Source: Archilochus colubris (Eukaryota > Chordata > Aves > Apodiformes > Trochilidae). From it: 64,000 bases of DNA. The stretch is from the NCBI GenBank assembly GCA_023079485.1, contig CM041101.1:9698501-9762500 (forward strand). The letters are read 5' to 3'. Positions 40,000 to 50,215 of this stretch are shown here, piece after piece. Numbering within the stretch: the first letter of the stretch is position 1; every line of letters starts with the position of its first letter. The notes beneath the pieces were generated by a model, which was not told the origin of the DNA, ran no database searches, and worked only from the letters and a program-made list of their open reading frames with translations. Position numbers and translations under genes: made by a program.

Positions 40000-40165
40000 G
40001 AAAAGAAGTGATGGGCTTAAAATAGCAGCAGGAGAAATTCTGGAGGAGAGATCAGACAAACATCTGTCAGGAGTGGTTTTGGTCGAGCTGATCCTGCCTA
40101 GGGGCAGGGAAATGAACTCAAGGATTTTTCAAGGTCCTTCCACCCTGGCTCCTGTTTCAGGATAA
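40000..40165 (+). mobile_element. old CR1-like 3' remnant
   Basis: GAGATCAGACAAACATCTGT, then CAGGAGTGGTTT, GATCCTGCCTAGGGGCAGGG, and CAAGGTCCTTCCACCCTGG follow the order of an ancient CR1 3' region, with heavy divergence. It could be another LINE of the same clade. Confidence 0.6.
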
Positions 40166-40351
40166 CCTTCTGGAGCTGTTTACTTCTCTCTCACCCCACT
40201 CTCCTCTGTCTTTTGCTGGCTGAGGTCTTTGTTGAGGTTTTTTACTTAGGTGCCTGTGGTATGAAACTTCATTTATCCCATCATGAGAGACCATGGGCCT
40301 CAGAGTGAGGCTGAGCCTTTCAGTCAAGGCAGAGGAGATGTCATTTGATTT

Positions 40352-40371
40352 TCTAGACATATATGTCTAGA
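40352..40371. repeat. 20-bp perfect palindrome
   Basis: TCTAGACATATATGTCTAGA equals its own reverse complement. Partial copies of the same word follow at once (GTCTAGACAGAC, TTCTAGACATTT, TCTCTAGACAGAG) up to about 40412. Confidence 0.95.
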
Positions 40372-42849
40372 CAGACAGGTTTTCTAGACATTTGATTTCT
40401 CTAGACAGAGAGGCAAGCATATATTGTGTTGCAGGTTGTCTCTCTCCAGGGCTGGCTTTGTGGTGAGTGGTCAGAGATAAACATGAGGATGGAGATGGGC
40501 TGGTTCCAAAACTCAGGGCACAGGGCAGTGAAAGTGCAGCTGGACTGAAACTTCAGGCACAGTGGCACATTGTTCATTTCTTTCATGGTTTCATAAGCAA
40601 AACGCCCTGAAAGGTTAATGAAAGTGCTGGGCAAGCTCAGCCAGAATGAGTGTTGTGAGGCCAGCTGACAAAAACAGGAGCTGACACTTCCCAACAAGCT
40701 CAACAGTGAGAATTTGTTTAAATGTAATTAGTTGCTATAAAAAAGAACAAAAAAATCCCTCTGGAGCCAAGGCCCTGGGACTGTTTGCTGTGCCTGTAGA
40801 TTGAACCAATACATCTCTCTGCATCCAGCTACAAGGGAGGGGGGGAAAATCACTCTCATTTCCCCCAAGAGATGGATGAAGAAGTGTGAGCTGGTGACAA
40901 AGGGTCACAGCACCATCAGCCACTGTCTCACTGACCTCAAGCAAGCCCTGAAACTCTCAGCACCTGAGGTTGCCCATGTTTGGGTATGGGTTACCCAGGA
41001 GCTTTTTGTCCCCCAGTTCCAAGTGCTCCAAATATGCACAAATCGTGGCTGTCACCAAGCCTGGCTCCACGGTGACCTCCAGCTCTGCTGAGAAGCCTTG
41101 ATTATTCCATCCAGGTTTTTCTTTTTTTCCCTTTTTTTTTTTTTTTTACCTCCTCTATCAATTTCCCAGCCAACCCACAGAGAGAATGAAATCCTGGTGA
41201 CCACCCTCAAGCCATCCTCTCCCTTCTCCCTGCCTCTTGTTCACATGCTGGGATGGGGTGAGATGGAGCATCAGCTGCATCCCCTTGGAGATGGAGGGTG
41301 CTGGGGGCTTTTGCTGGGAGAATTAGAGGAGAGCTTGGAGGATGCTGGAAGCTTGAGATGAGTTAGGAGTGACACCCACTGAAAACTTTGAAGGGATGTT
41401 CCCTGCTGACATCTATCATGAATTAAAAGGGGACTGAGGAGCTGTACATTCCCTGCAGCCTCACTGACCCAGGGTGCCTTCCAGCAGTGCTGTTAAACCA
41501 TATTTTGTTCAACACTTCCATACAACCTCCTCTCTCCATTCCTTGTGCTCCCCTCCCTCCCCACCCCAAGCAATGACCTGAAAATTCCATTGTATGGTCA
41601 GAAATGAAACCAAAGCTCTTTCTGGGACCTTTCATTAACTTGAAAGGACCTCCTAAGGTCAGGAGCATTTTGGCAGAGCTGTTCAGCAGCCAAGGGTTTG
41701 GTGCATTATCCAGGGCTGTCTCTTAGGGAAGCCAAGGTCAGGCAGTAATCCACCAGTGACCTGACCTGCTGTGACTTTTGGAAATGTTTTCTTTGTCAAT
41801 GAATGGCCCTTTGTGAGTATTTAATTTAGATTTAATGAGGCATCTAATGTTTGTTTAAAAGGACACTATACCTCAAGGTATTTGTTGGAATTGGAAGGTT
41901 ATTTACCCACACTCCCCATTAATAAACCCCTTAAAAGATGGACAGTGAAATCAGCTCCTTTTTGTGTCTTCTCTGGTACCCAGAGGGCTGGCCTGAAAAT
42001 TTACAAGAATTCCCACTCCCAGTCAGCACTCACAACAGGGAAAGCTGGAACTGGACCAGAACCCTGGGTCAGGTCTGCTTCCCTCTGAGCAGGAAGGCAT
42101 CAGCACCCCTGAGGGTATCCATGCATTTACCCCTCCTTAGCCTGAGCCCCTCTGTGTGCTCTGAGTCTGGAGGAGAGAGAAAACCCCAAAGTGATTCTGA
42201 ATCCATCTCCATCCACGTGGCAGGAGGAAAGTCTTGGGGTGGGTGGTGACACCAGAATGAGACCAAGAGATCTTTGCATGGAATATCAAAGACCCTTCAG
42301 CTTTTAAGTCCTCTTTAGCTACATAAAAACTCTTTAAGACTTGAGCAAATGGTAAAATAAATAAATAAAAAAGCTTTTGTGTACTTGCTGCCCTTGAGAG
42401 ATCTGTACAAGGCAGAACCTGAGTGGTGCCAAGGCTGCAGTCAAAGCCAGGACAGGACTGTCAGGGGTGCAGAGGGACACAGGGACATGGATTTGGGAGC
42501 AGCTCTTTCTGCTCCACTGACCCTCTGAGGACGGGAGAGATAGGAGAAGGTCCCCAATTTTCCATTGAGCCCCCCAGAACCCCACACCACGGAGCAGGAC
42601 AAGGGGATGCTTGCTCCTCTTTGCTGGCAGAGTTTCATCTGCAAGGCACCCTTGCCCAGGGAAGACCCCATCATGGGTTCTCAGGACATAGCAAGCAGAA
42701 ATTAACTGATATTTAACCCTGAGATGGTGTTGTCCAATAGCAAGAATTCATTTTGGTGATCATTAGGAAAAGTTTTTAACTGAGCTGGGCTGACTTCAGG
42801 CTGCATCTTCGTGCTGCTTTGTTTGGGAAGCCCTGGCAGGCAGATGGAT

Positions 42850-43260
42850 GCTGGTGGGAAGCTGTTAGAAATGGCAATTCATTTTTAATCCCATTAGCTT
42901 GACACACATCAGTTTTTAATCAAGGGCTACACCTTTTCAGATTATCCTGCTGTTATTAGGAGCTGTCTGTTGCTCCTGGAAGAGGGGGGGGGAAAGAACA
43001 GGTAGAATTAATTCTTAATACACACTATACTCTTAGATTGATTTCTTTATTATCACCTTTTGCAGTAAGTTCTCTTCATCAGAGAGCTCTGTCATATCTC
43101 CTGGTGACAGAAAAAGATGGCCATGATGTTTTAAAATGAAGCCAATAAATGCAGCAAATTGGGAATGCAGGATATTTGATGGCAAAGCATTACATCTGGG
43201 CCACCAAATTGGGGAAGCAGAGGCTGAATTAAGCTTCCTGAGGTCTGACATCTTATTTGC
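42850..43260. promoter_or_regulatory. candidate non-coding regulatory element
   Basis: AT-rich non-repetitive sequence contains TTCATTTTTAATCCCATTAG, TTTTTAATCAAGG, CAGATTATCC, TAATTAATTC-like words near 43006-43018 and AAATGCAGC. TAATCC words are OTX/bicoid-like. It has no coding frame. Motif-based inference only. Confidence 0.33.
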
Positions 43261-45439
43261 AAGATAAAAAGCACAAGCAGAGGCCTGGGTTGGGGACTGA
43301 TGAATAATTCTGAATAATTTGGAGTTTTTACAGTGCCCTCCCTTGGTTTATAATAGTTCCTTTTGCTGTGATCTTCAGTTGGTCTTCAGCTGATGAATCT
43401 CCCCTGGGTTCGTGGCCTTTGCCCAGTGCAGGCACCATCACCAATTTTTAACCTTTCTCCTCTAAGATTTTCCAGCAAAGCCCAGCAAAAACTGGCTTGC
43501 AAATTAGCTCCTATCCCTCTAATATCCCAAAGGTGAAAATAGCAGCTGCAATTTATTAGCAGCATGCTCATCTAAGAATATCATTAATATTCTTTCATCA
43601 CTTTCTCCACAGCTTTAAAACCTTCATAATATTGAGCTCGGGGCGTGCTGGGAGTAAGCAAAATCAGAAAACCCCTGTGTTTGTGCAGTTTGTGGCATAG
43701 CATCTCACAGGCTGGTGTGCAACGAGCAAAACTGGATTCCAGGTGGATTTTGGAACATTTCATTTGATGTTTTTTCCACTTTTGGTGCATTTTCTCACTC
43801 CAAAAGGTGAAATGTTTGGGAGCTGTTGATTAAATCACCCCCCTTCCTGTCACTGCCTTCTGAAGCAGTCTGAGATTGGTTTAGTGCTGAAAAATCACAC
43901 TTCCCTCCACCAGCAGGTTGGTGCTCAGGACCCCAAGGTGTTCATCACCCTCCTGCCAGCCTAACTCCCCTTTCTCTCCCTTTTCCATTGATAAAATGAC
44001 CATTCCCATGGGAATGGAACCTCCTTCCAGCTCAGCATTGCCAGCCCTGGCTGCTGCTTCCCAGGGATTCCCTCCAGCAATGAGAGCCCAGCAGGAAGTT
44101 TCTCCTGCTCAGGATGATCCCTGGGAGAGGCTCCAGACCCCCTCATCTTCCCCATAAGCATCTCTCTGACTCTGCACCCCCTGGGTCTGTTCTCTGATGC
44201 ACAAATCCTCTCTGCTCACTAATACCCCCTGGCTGCAGCCCCTGCCCTTGGCCTGGGTGCTTGGAACCCCCCCAATGCCTCTCCAGAGAGGCAGAGGGTG
44301 AGGATGTGCTGTGAGGATGTGCTGTAGCATCACCCGTGGTCCAGCAGGTGCCATTTGGGGTCCTGGGGTGGGACTGAGGATGGTGGAGGCTGGCAAGGGG
44401 CAGAGCTCCAGAACCCTGCAACCCAGTGAGATGCTGTGGTTTGTAATCTGTGGGCTTGTCATGGAAATGAGTGTCCTGACAGAGCTGCAACCTGTGTCTG
44501 GGTTTTAATTCTGGCAACTACCAGCAACATAGCAGCAAAGGGCATTCATCATCCTGAGCAGTGGATTTTTCTATGAGTAATGGACTTGCTCCTGCATTCT
44601 TCAAGGGCAGTGTCTTGACTCTCCCTCTCCTCTCTTCCTCTCCTGGAGGCAAGGAGCAGGACAGCTCTCCAGAGCTCACAGCAACCACATCCTTCTTGGG
44701 GAGGGGGATTCCTTCCTGCACCCCCCCAAGTGAAGCAGTCACTGTAAAGCTCCCTGTGCTGCTTCTCTTCCTCTGCTGAGCTGAGCAAAACACAGAGCAC
44801 AAAGAAAAGGGTGATGCATGGATCATGTCTGGGACCCTCAGAGGAGGATGGGGACCCACGAGGTCTGGGTTCTGCTGGCTGTAAATCAGGTGCATACTGG
44901 GGGATGGTTCCAGCTCTGCCTGATGGTCACAAGAGAAACCATTAGAGCATCCCAGCATCCTCACCACTAGAGCCCTGCAACAACATGCATGGTGGTGGGA
45001 AGAGGCTTTTAACATCCTCCTTGGAACAGCAGGGAGGAGGGAGAGGGAGAAGGAGAGGGACACAGGATACCTACCCTGGCTGATGAGATGAGCATCTCTC
45101 AGGGATGGTCCCCTGGGATGCTCCCTCCACCCATCTCATCCCAGGCAGAAACTGGAGTTTGGTGCTGGAGCAGAGGGAGCAGGGAGGAGGTTTTCTCACT
45201 GCCAGGCTCAGAGGTAGCAGCAGTGTTGATGGATGAGCAGGGCAGGGAACTGGAAGTTGGGATTGCTGAGCCGTGGGCACTGCCTGGCTCAGCCAAGTGG
45301 TTCCATTTCTCCAGGGCTCATTTTTATTCCGTGTAAAACCTGGGGATGTTGATGCTCTTTGGCTTCTGGAGACATGGTGCAAATGGATTTGTGTTTGTAA
45401 AGTGCTGCAGGTGCTTTGGGTGAAAGGGAATGTTGTAAT

Positions 45440-45830
45440 TGCCAAGCAATGCTATTAAGTGGCAAATTGGATGAAAACTTCTACTAAATGAACTGTGTCT
45501 CAAAACACTGCATTTGCAAAGGCTGCTCCTTTGTAAAATGAATCCACTTTTTAATGCTTCTTGCTTTAATCTTAGTTCTTTAAGAAGATTTACAGTCTCA
45601 TCAAGTCCTGAGAGTCAATGTTAAATTATTGTAATTTATTCCACATTAGGTTGCGTTGGTTTTTTGCCACATATGGTATGTTACATTAATTCAGCTAATG
45701 TATGCTAATTTTGTGCTAAATTTATGTCACGGTTCCAGGATAGTATGGAGATTGATGCCTTAGAAATTAATGTAATAATAGTAATAATTAATAGCAATAA
45801 TATGAAGACCTTGGCATTGCTGCTGGAATC
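45440..45830. promoter_or_regulatory. candidate conserved non-coding element
   Basis: About 390 bp of non-repetitive AT-rich DNA has an E-box CATATG at 45670-45675, dense homeodomain cores (ATTAATTCAGC, GCTAATGTATGC, CTAATTTTG), and a TAATAATAGTAATAATTAATA stretch near 45772-45792. It has no coding frame and lies just upstream of the CR1/LTR nest. It looks like classical developmental enhancer sequence, but this is not tested. Confidence 0.42.
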
Positions 45831-46639
45831 CCTGGATGCTCGGAGTTTATTGTAGGTTTGTAAGGTGACACCAGCCACTCAAATCAAAAAGGAAGAGATC
45901 TCATCACTCCTTTATGGAGTTGTATATCAGCCCCATAAAACACAATCCCAATTCTTGATAGCCCCATTGCAGCAGAAATTGTTGCTCTCTGTGGCATAAG
46001 ACCTCCAAGCACCATAAGCTTTTATGCCCATAAAGCCCACAGCAGCTGGACATTAAATCTCTGGATTAATTCAACAAGTTTCCCTGGGTCTCTCCACCAC
46101 CAAAGGGTGATGGTTGCTTTTGTTTGGTTTTTTTTTTGTGCAAACTCTTCCTATTAACTGGTTGAAAGGAAGGAGTCAGAGAGTTGTAGTCAATGGGGCA
46201 GAATCTGGTTGGAGGTGTGTGACTAGTGGAGTCCCTCAGGGGTCGGTACTGGGACCGGTGTTGTTCAATATCTTCATCAACGACTTGGATGAGGGTATAG
46301 AATGTACCCTCAGCAAGTTTGCTGATGACACTAAGCTGGGAGGAGTGGCTGACACACCAGAAGGCTGTGCTGCCATTCAGAGAGACTTAGACAGGCTGGA
46401 GAGTTGGGCAGGGAGAAACATGATGAAATTCAACAAGGGGAAGTGTAGAGTTTTGCATCTGGGGAAGAACAACCCGATGTCCCAGTATAGGTTGGGGGCT
46501 GACCTGCTGGAGAGCAGTGTAGGTGAAAGAGACCTGGGGGTCCTGGTAGACAAGAGGATGACCATGAGCCAGCAATGTGCCCGTGTGGCCAAGAAGGCCG
46601 ATGGCATCCTGGGGTGCATTAGAAAGGGTGTGGTTAGTA

Positions 46640-46645
46640 GGTCAA
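46640..46645 (+). repeat. target-site duplication, left copy
   Basis: GGTCAA directly precedes the LTR TG end and is repeated at 46960-46965 directly after its CA end. A 6-bp duplication is what alpha- and betaretroviral integrases produce. Confidence 0.93.
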
Positions 46646-46706
46646 TGTGGTAGTTAAGGTTTGCAGTGTGGTAGTTTAGGTTTGAAATGTGACAGTTAAG
46701 GTTTGG
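46646..46706 (+). repeat. three ~21-bp tandem repeats at the LTR U3 end
   Basis: TGTGGTAGTTAAGGTTTG, TGTGGTAGTTTAGGTTTG and TGTGACAGTTAAGGTTTG start at 46646, 46667 and 46688. Each begins with the same TGTG that forms the terminal integrase recognition end. Confidence 0.93.
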
Positions 46707-46818
46707 CGGCCGGAAGATCTCGTGCTGTACGGAAAGTTAAGATAAGGCTTCCCTCCTGACAACCAATAGATACGGGTCCATAATGCAAGCAGACGGAAAT
46801 GACGGTGTGAACCTAGGC

Positions 46819-46825
46819 TATAAAA
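46819..46825 (+). promoter_or_regulatory. TATA box of the solo LTR
   Basis: TATAAAA lies 31 bp before the predicted R start (GCCATTT at about 46850), the normal TATA-to-start spacing. CCAAT lies about 50 bp further upstream. Whether this promoter is active cannot be seen. Confidence 0.75.
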
Positions 46826-46959
46826 TGCGGTGTAACATAAACAATAAACGCCATTTGCCATCCATCATATTGATATCTGTGAGCTGGTGGCCTGGATAAC
46901 CTGGGGTTGGTTGCTGAGTCGTTCTTGAACCAGGTCGCCATGCCTCGTCGGAGGCAACA

Positions 46960-46965
46960 GGTCAA
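46960..46965 (+). repeat. target-site duplication, right copy
   Basis: GGTCAA follows the LTR end AACA and leads directly back into CR1 coding sequence (GAGAGGTT...). Confidence 0.93.
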
Positions 46966-49959
46966 GAGAGGTTCTCCTCCCCCTCTATTCTGCATTGGTG
47001 AGGCCGCACCTGGAGTATTGTGTCCAGTTCTGGGCCCCTCAGTTCAAGAAGGACAGGGAAGTGCTTGAAAGAGTCCAGCGCAGAGCTACTAAGATGATTA
47101 AGGGAGTGGAACATCTCCCTTATGAGGAAAGGCTGAGGGAGCTGGGTCTCTTTAGTTTGGAGAAAAGGAGACTGAGGGGTGACCTCATCAATGCTTTCAA
47201 ATATGTAAGGGGTGAGTGTCAGGGAGATGGAGTTAGGCTCTTCTCAGTGGTGACCAGTGATAGGACAAGGGGTAATGGGTGTAAATTGGAGCACAGGAGG
47301 TTCAAGTTGAATATCCGGAAAAATTTTTTTCCTGTAAGGGTGACAGAGCCCTGGAACAGGCTGCCCAGGGGGGTCGTGGAGTCTCCTTCACTGGAGACAT
47401 TCAAAACCCGCCTGGACACGTTCCTGCACGATGTACTCTAGGTGGCCCTGCTCTGGCAGGGGGGGTTGGACTAGATGATCTTTCGAGGTGCCTTCCAACC
47501 CCAAGGATTCTATGATTCTATGATTAGTGCATTCATTAATTACACCAGGCTTTGATTAAAAGCTTGGACAGGAAAAGCAGATTAATGTTCACTTGACTCT
47601 GAGCTTCTATGTGAACCAGTGTATGTGCCAGTTCAGAAAAAAAACATTATTTCGGGAAAAATGAGTCCTGTACCTTGCTGTGGGCAGAGCCTGAGCCCAC
47701 CCCTTTAATCTTGTGTCTCTCCACCACGCTGGATTAATGGGAGCTCAGAATTCCCTCGGTTGCTCCAAGCCTTTTGGGGGTTCTTATTTCAGAATATTTA
47801 ATCTCAAGGACAACAAAGAAATAGGAAATCAGTGTCAAGCTTTTTGTCCCCCTCGGGTGCCTGAGATGCTGGGGAGGGAGGAGGAATGCTGGGTGATGAA
47901 ATGGAAATGTATTTTAAGCAGGGAAAACCCCAGCAAATCTGTGGCTGGCAGAGGGGAGCTGAGCCCCCCAGCCCCTCCTGGTCCTGCTTGCAGCAGGGTG
48001 GTGAGAAATTAGGGAGATTTAAGGCTGTTCATGCCCATCCCCTGACCAAGCATCACTCCAAACTGTGCCCTTGACCTCTTCTTTCCCATAAACCTGCTTG
48101 TGGCATGGGAGGGAAATGAAAGCTGAAGCTGCTGCTTTTTCCCCAGGGCATCCCTGAGCTTTCCCACCTCTGTCCCAGCCTGGTGGCAATGGTGACTTTA
48201 AAGTGAAGCACAGGTGGCTGTGGGACTTCAGATTTGTTTTTTTATAACTGCAGGGCAGGCGGGGATTGTGGGGTGGGTTGGAAAGACAGCTGAGCTGCTG
48301 GGCAGGCAGGGTTGGCTCCCTGGTTTGTACAGATCCTGGCAGGCATCTCCCGAGCATCCTGTGCTCCTGCCCAGGCTCCCTGTCCTCTGCCTGTCACTGC
48401 CAGGCAAAAAAAAAAACCCACAAAGCAGCAAAATTGCTTGTCAGTCTCATGGCAGGGACCTGCTGAGCTCTCTGATGCAGGCTTATTTATTTATTTCTTT
48501 ATTTTGGCAGAAGGGAAATGGCTTTTGTTCCCAATCTCCTGTTTTCAAAGTAGGGGAAATTTGTTTCCACGAGCCCCAGGCTGATGTGAATAATAGATTT
48601 GGAAAACTTGGTGCAGGATGATGAAGAGAGCAATATCACTTGGCCTGCAGCCCGTGTCTTGGTAGCCCTGGAGAAACTTGCCTGGTGACAATGACAGGGA
48701 TTTTATAAATGGATCTGTCTGCTCTTGGCAGGCACCGTCACGGGCAGGAAAATCAGACTCCCCTTAGACACAGTCCTCTCTGTTGTACAACACTGGCTGA
48801 CAAAATATTGCTGGAATTATGCTGGGAGATATGCAACAGCTTTAGAGGACTGTGGCTCATCCTCTCATCTGCTTCATTTTGGATTCAGGCACAAATATCC
48901 CTAAAATACACACTCTGGTTCCTCCCTTGCCTGGGCGTTGTGGCAGTGGTGGGATGCTGTGGTTTGGTCCTCACTCTCACATTCAGAGTTCATGAGGGGG
49001 GGGGGGGGGAAACAACCCCAAAAAGTTGTTTGTCTCTGTTTTATAGAAATACAGACCAGAAGAAAAGGGACTTTAACCAGCTAGTGTAGGAGGAGCTGAG
49101 TTTTCAGAGCTTTGCCCGGTGCCCCAGACCCCGTATCACAGCCTTGGGGAGACAGAAACCTCTCTGGGTTTGTTTTCTGCTGCAGATTGAGGCAGTGACA
49201 ACCTGGCCTCCAGTGAAAGCCTCCTGCTTGCCCAGGCCTTGGAGGCTGCCAGGCAGCAGGAGCTCTGCAAAGCTCTTGCTCTTTGAGAACCCAGCTCCCA
49301 CCTTTGCTTTATTCCTCTCCCTGGCAAACCCCTCTGCTGGAAATGGATTTCAGCTCCTCCTGCCAGATGGTGATGTGAACCAAGGGCTGCAGACAGAGAT
49401 CGCCTCCAGGCTGAATTTAAAATGCCTCAGTACATTTTATTTTGGTCCAGAATGCATCTGAAGAGCCACTCAGCTCAGCAGCACTGAGCCAGCCTGCAAG
49501 GAGACCCCAGGATGGGCACGGGGCTCTTCCAGCAGAGCCCTTTGGTTCAGCAGCCACTGGGGAGGGCTTGTAGCCCCCCAGGATGGCTTCTAGTCACCAG
49601 GATGGCTTGAAGTCACCCCAAATGGCTTGCCTCTACCTACATGGGTTGTGCCCACCCAGCAGGACCCCAGGAAAAGTCTCCCTAGATAAGAGAAGAGATT
49701 TTTCTGCAGGCACAGGGGAGCAGGGGCTGGGTGATGATTCCCTGATCTCCACCCAGGTCCAGGCTCAGCCCAGCTCTACTGTGCTGTGACTGTTGGGATA
49801 AACTGAAGAAATCCTTGGAATTCTTGAGGAATCTCACAGCTGGCGCAGTCCAGGGCTGGAGGACGGGCTGGGAATGGGTTAGTGCCTGCAAAACCACTTC
49901 ACTTCTTCAGATGCTACTTACCTGGAGGCTCCTTCTGATAACGACCTATCTGAGGCCTC

Positions 49960-50215
49960 CAGAAGGGATGTTTTCTCTCAGCAGTGCTTGAGCTAAAAGC
50001 ACATTTATGCAAAACAACAGCTGTTTACTCAGCTTTCTGTATTCCCCACTCTACTGCAGGTAATATTTACTCTTGAGCATAAGTTCCTCCTGAACTCAGG
50101 GGCTGCCAATGGACTCCTGCTCCTGTAGTTGTGACATCAGTTGTTGCTATGGTGGCACTGTCAAAAATTCCTCTTCCCTTCTTCTTTAAAGGGAATTATT
50201 CAATACATTCCAGAT
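49960..50215. promoter_or_regulatory. candidate non-coding regulatory element
   Basis: Non-repetitive sequence contains CATTTATGCAAAAC (octamer-like ATGCAAA), ACAGCTGTTTAC (E-box CAGCTG plus forkhead-like GTTTAC), TGACATCA (AP-1/CRE-like) and GTTGCTATGG (X-box-like half). The motifs cluster within 200 bp with no coding frame. This is motif-based inference. Confidence 0.35.

Larger units (their letters stand above)
40413..46139. other. intergenic region without recognisable genes
   Basis: No gene is supported. The region contains a T-rich run at 41117-41150, a G-run at 42984-42992, and two AT-rich candidate regulatory islands (about 42850-43260 and 45440-45830, listed separately). The open frames have no recognisable family. 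Confidence 0.72.
46646..46959 (+). mobile_element. solo endogenous retrovirus LTR, alpharetrovirus-like
   Basis: A 314-bp element with TGT...ACA ends is flanked by GGTCAA on both sides. Its internal order is LTR-like. U3 (46646 to about 46849) starts with three ~21-bp repeats, then CCAAT at 46763-46767 and TATAAAA at 46819-46825. AATAAA at 46843-46848 is followed by GCCATTTGCCATCC, which closely resembles the start of the R region in avian leukosis-type viruses, where AATAAAC also directly precedes R. U5 would be about 90 bp. There is no second LTR, primer-binding site, gag, pol or env, so it is a solo LTR left by LTR-LTR recombination. No viral protein is encoded. Orientation + is set by TATA before AATAAA. 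Confidence 0.92.
46140..47526 (+). mobile_element. CR1 LINE, 5'-truncated, interrupted by a solo LTR
   Basis: This is the longest CR1 copy in the window. The reverse-transcriptase part shows [13 protein letters not shown] (finger/palm motif) and the catalytic F-A-D-D at 46318-46329. It then runs to S-R-S at 46639, where the LTR intervenes. The second part starts at 46966 and continues with [15 protein letters not shown] through G-D-L-I-N-A-F to a stop at 47439-47441. The 3' end carries two ATTCTATG octamers (to 47526). Apart from the LTR the frame is open throughout, and the lengths show that the two halves are in the same frame. The 5' end (endonuclease and most RT) is missing. Confidence 0.96.

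Noticed and set aside
46646..46959. Remaining provirus (gag/pol/env) next to the LTR
   Set aside because: Both sides return directly to CR1 sequence; the only reverse-transcriptase frame nearby is CR1, not retroviral.
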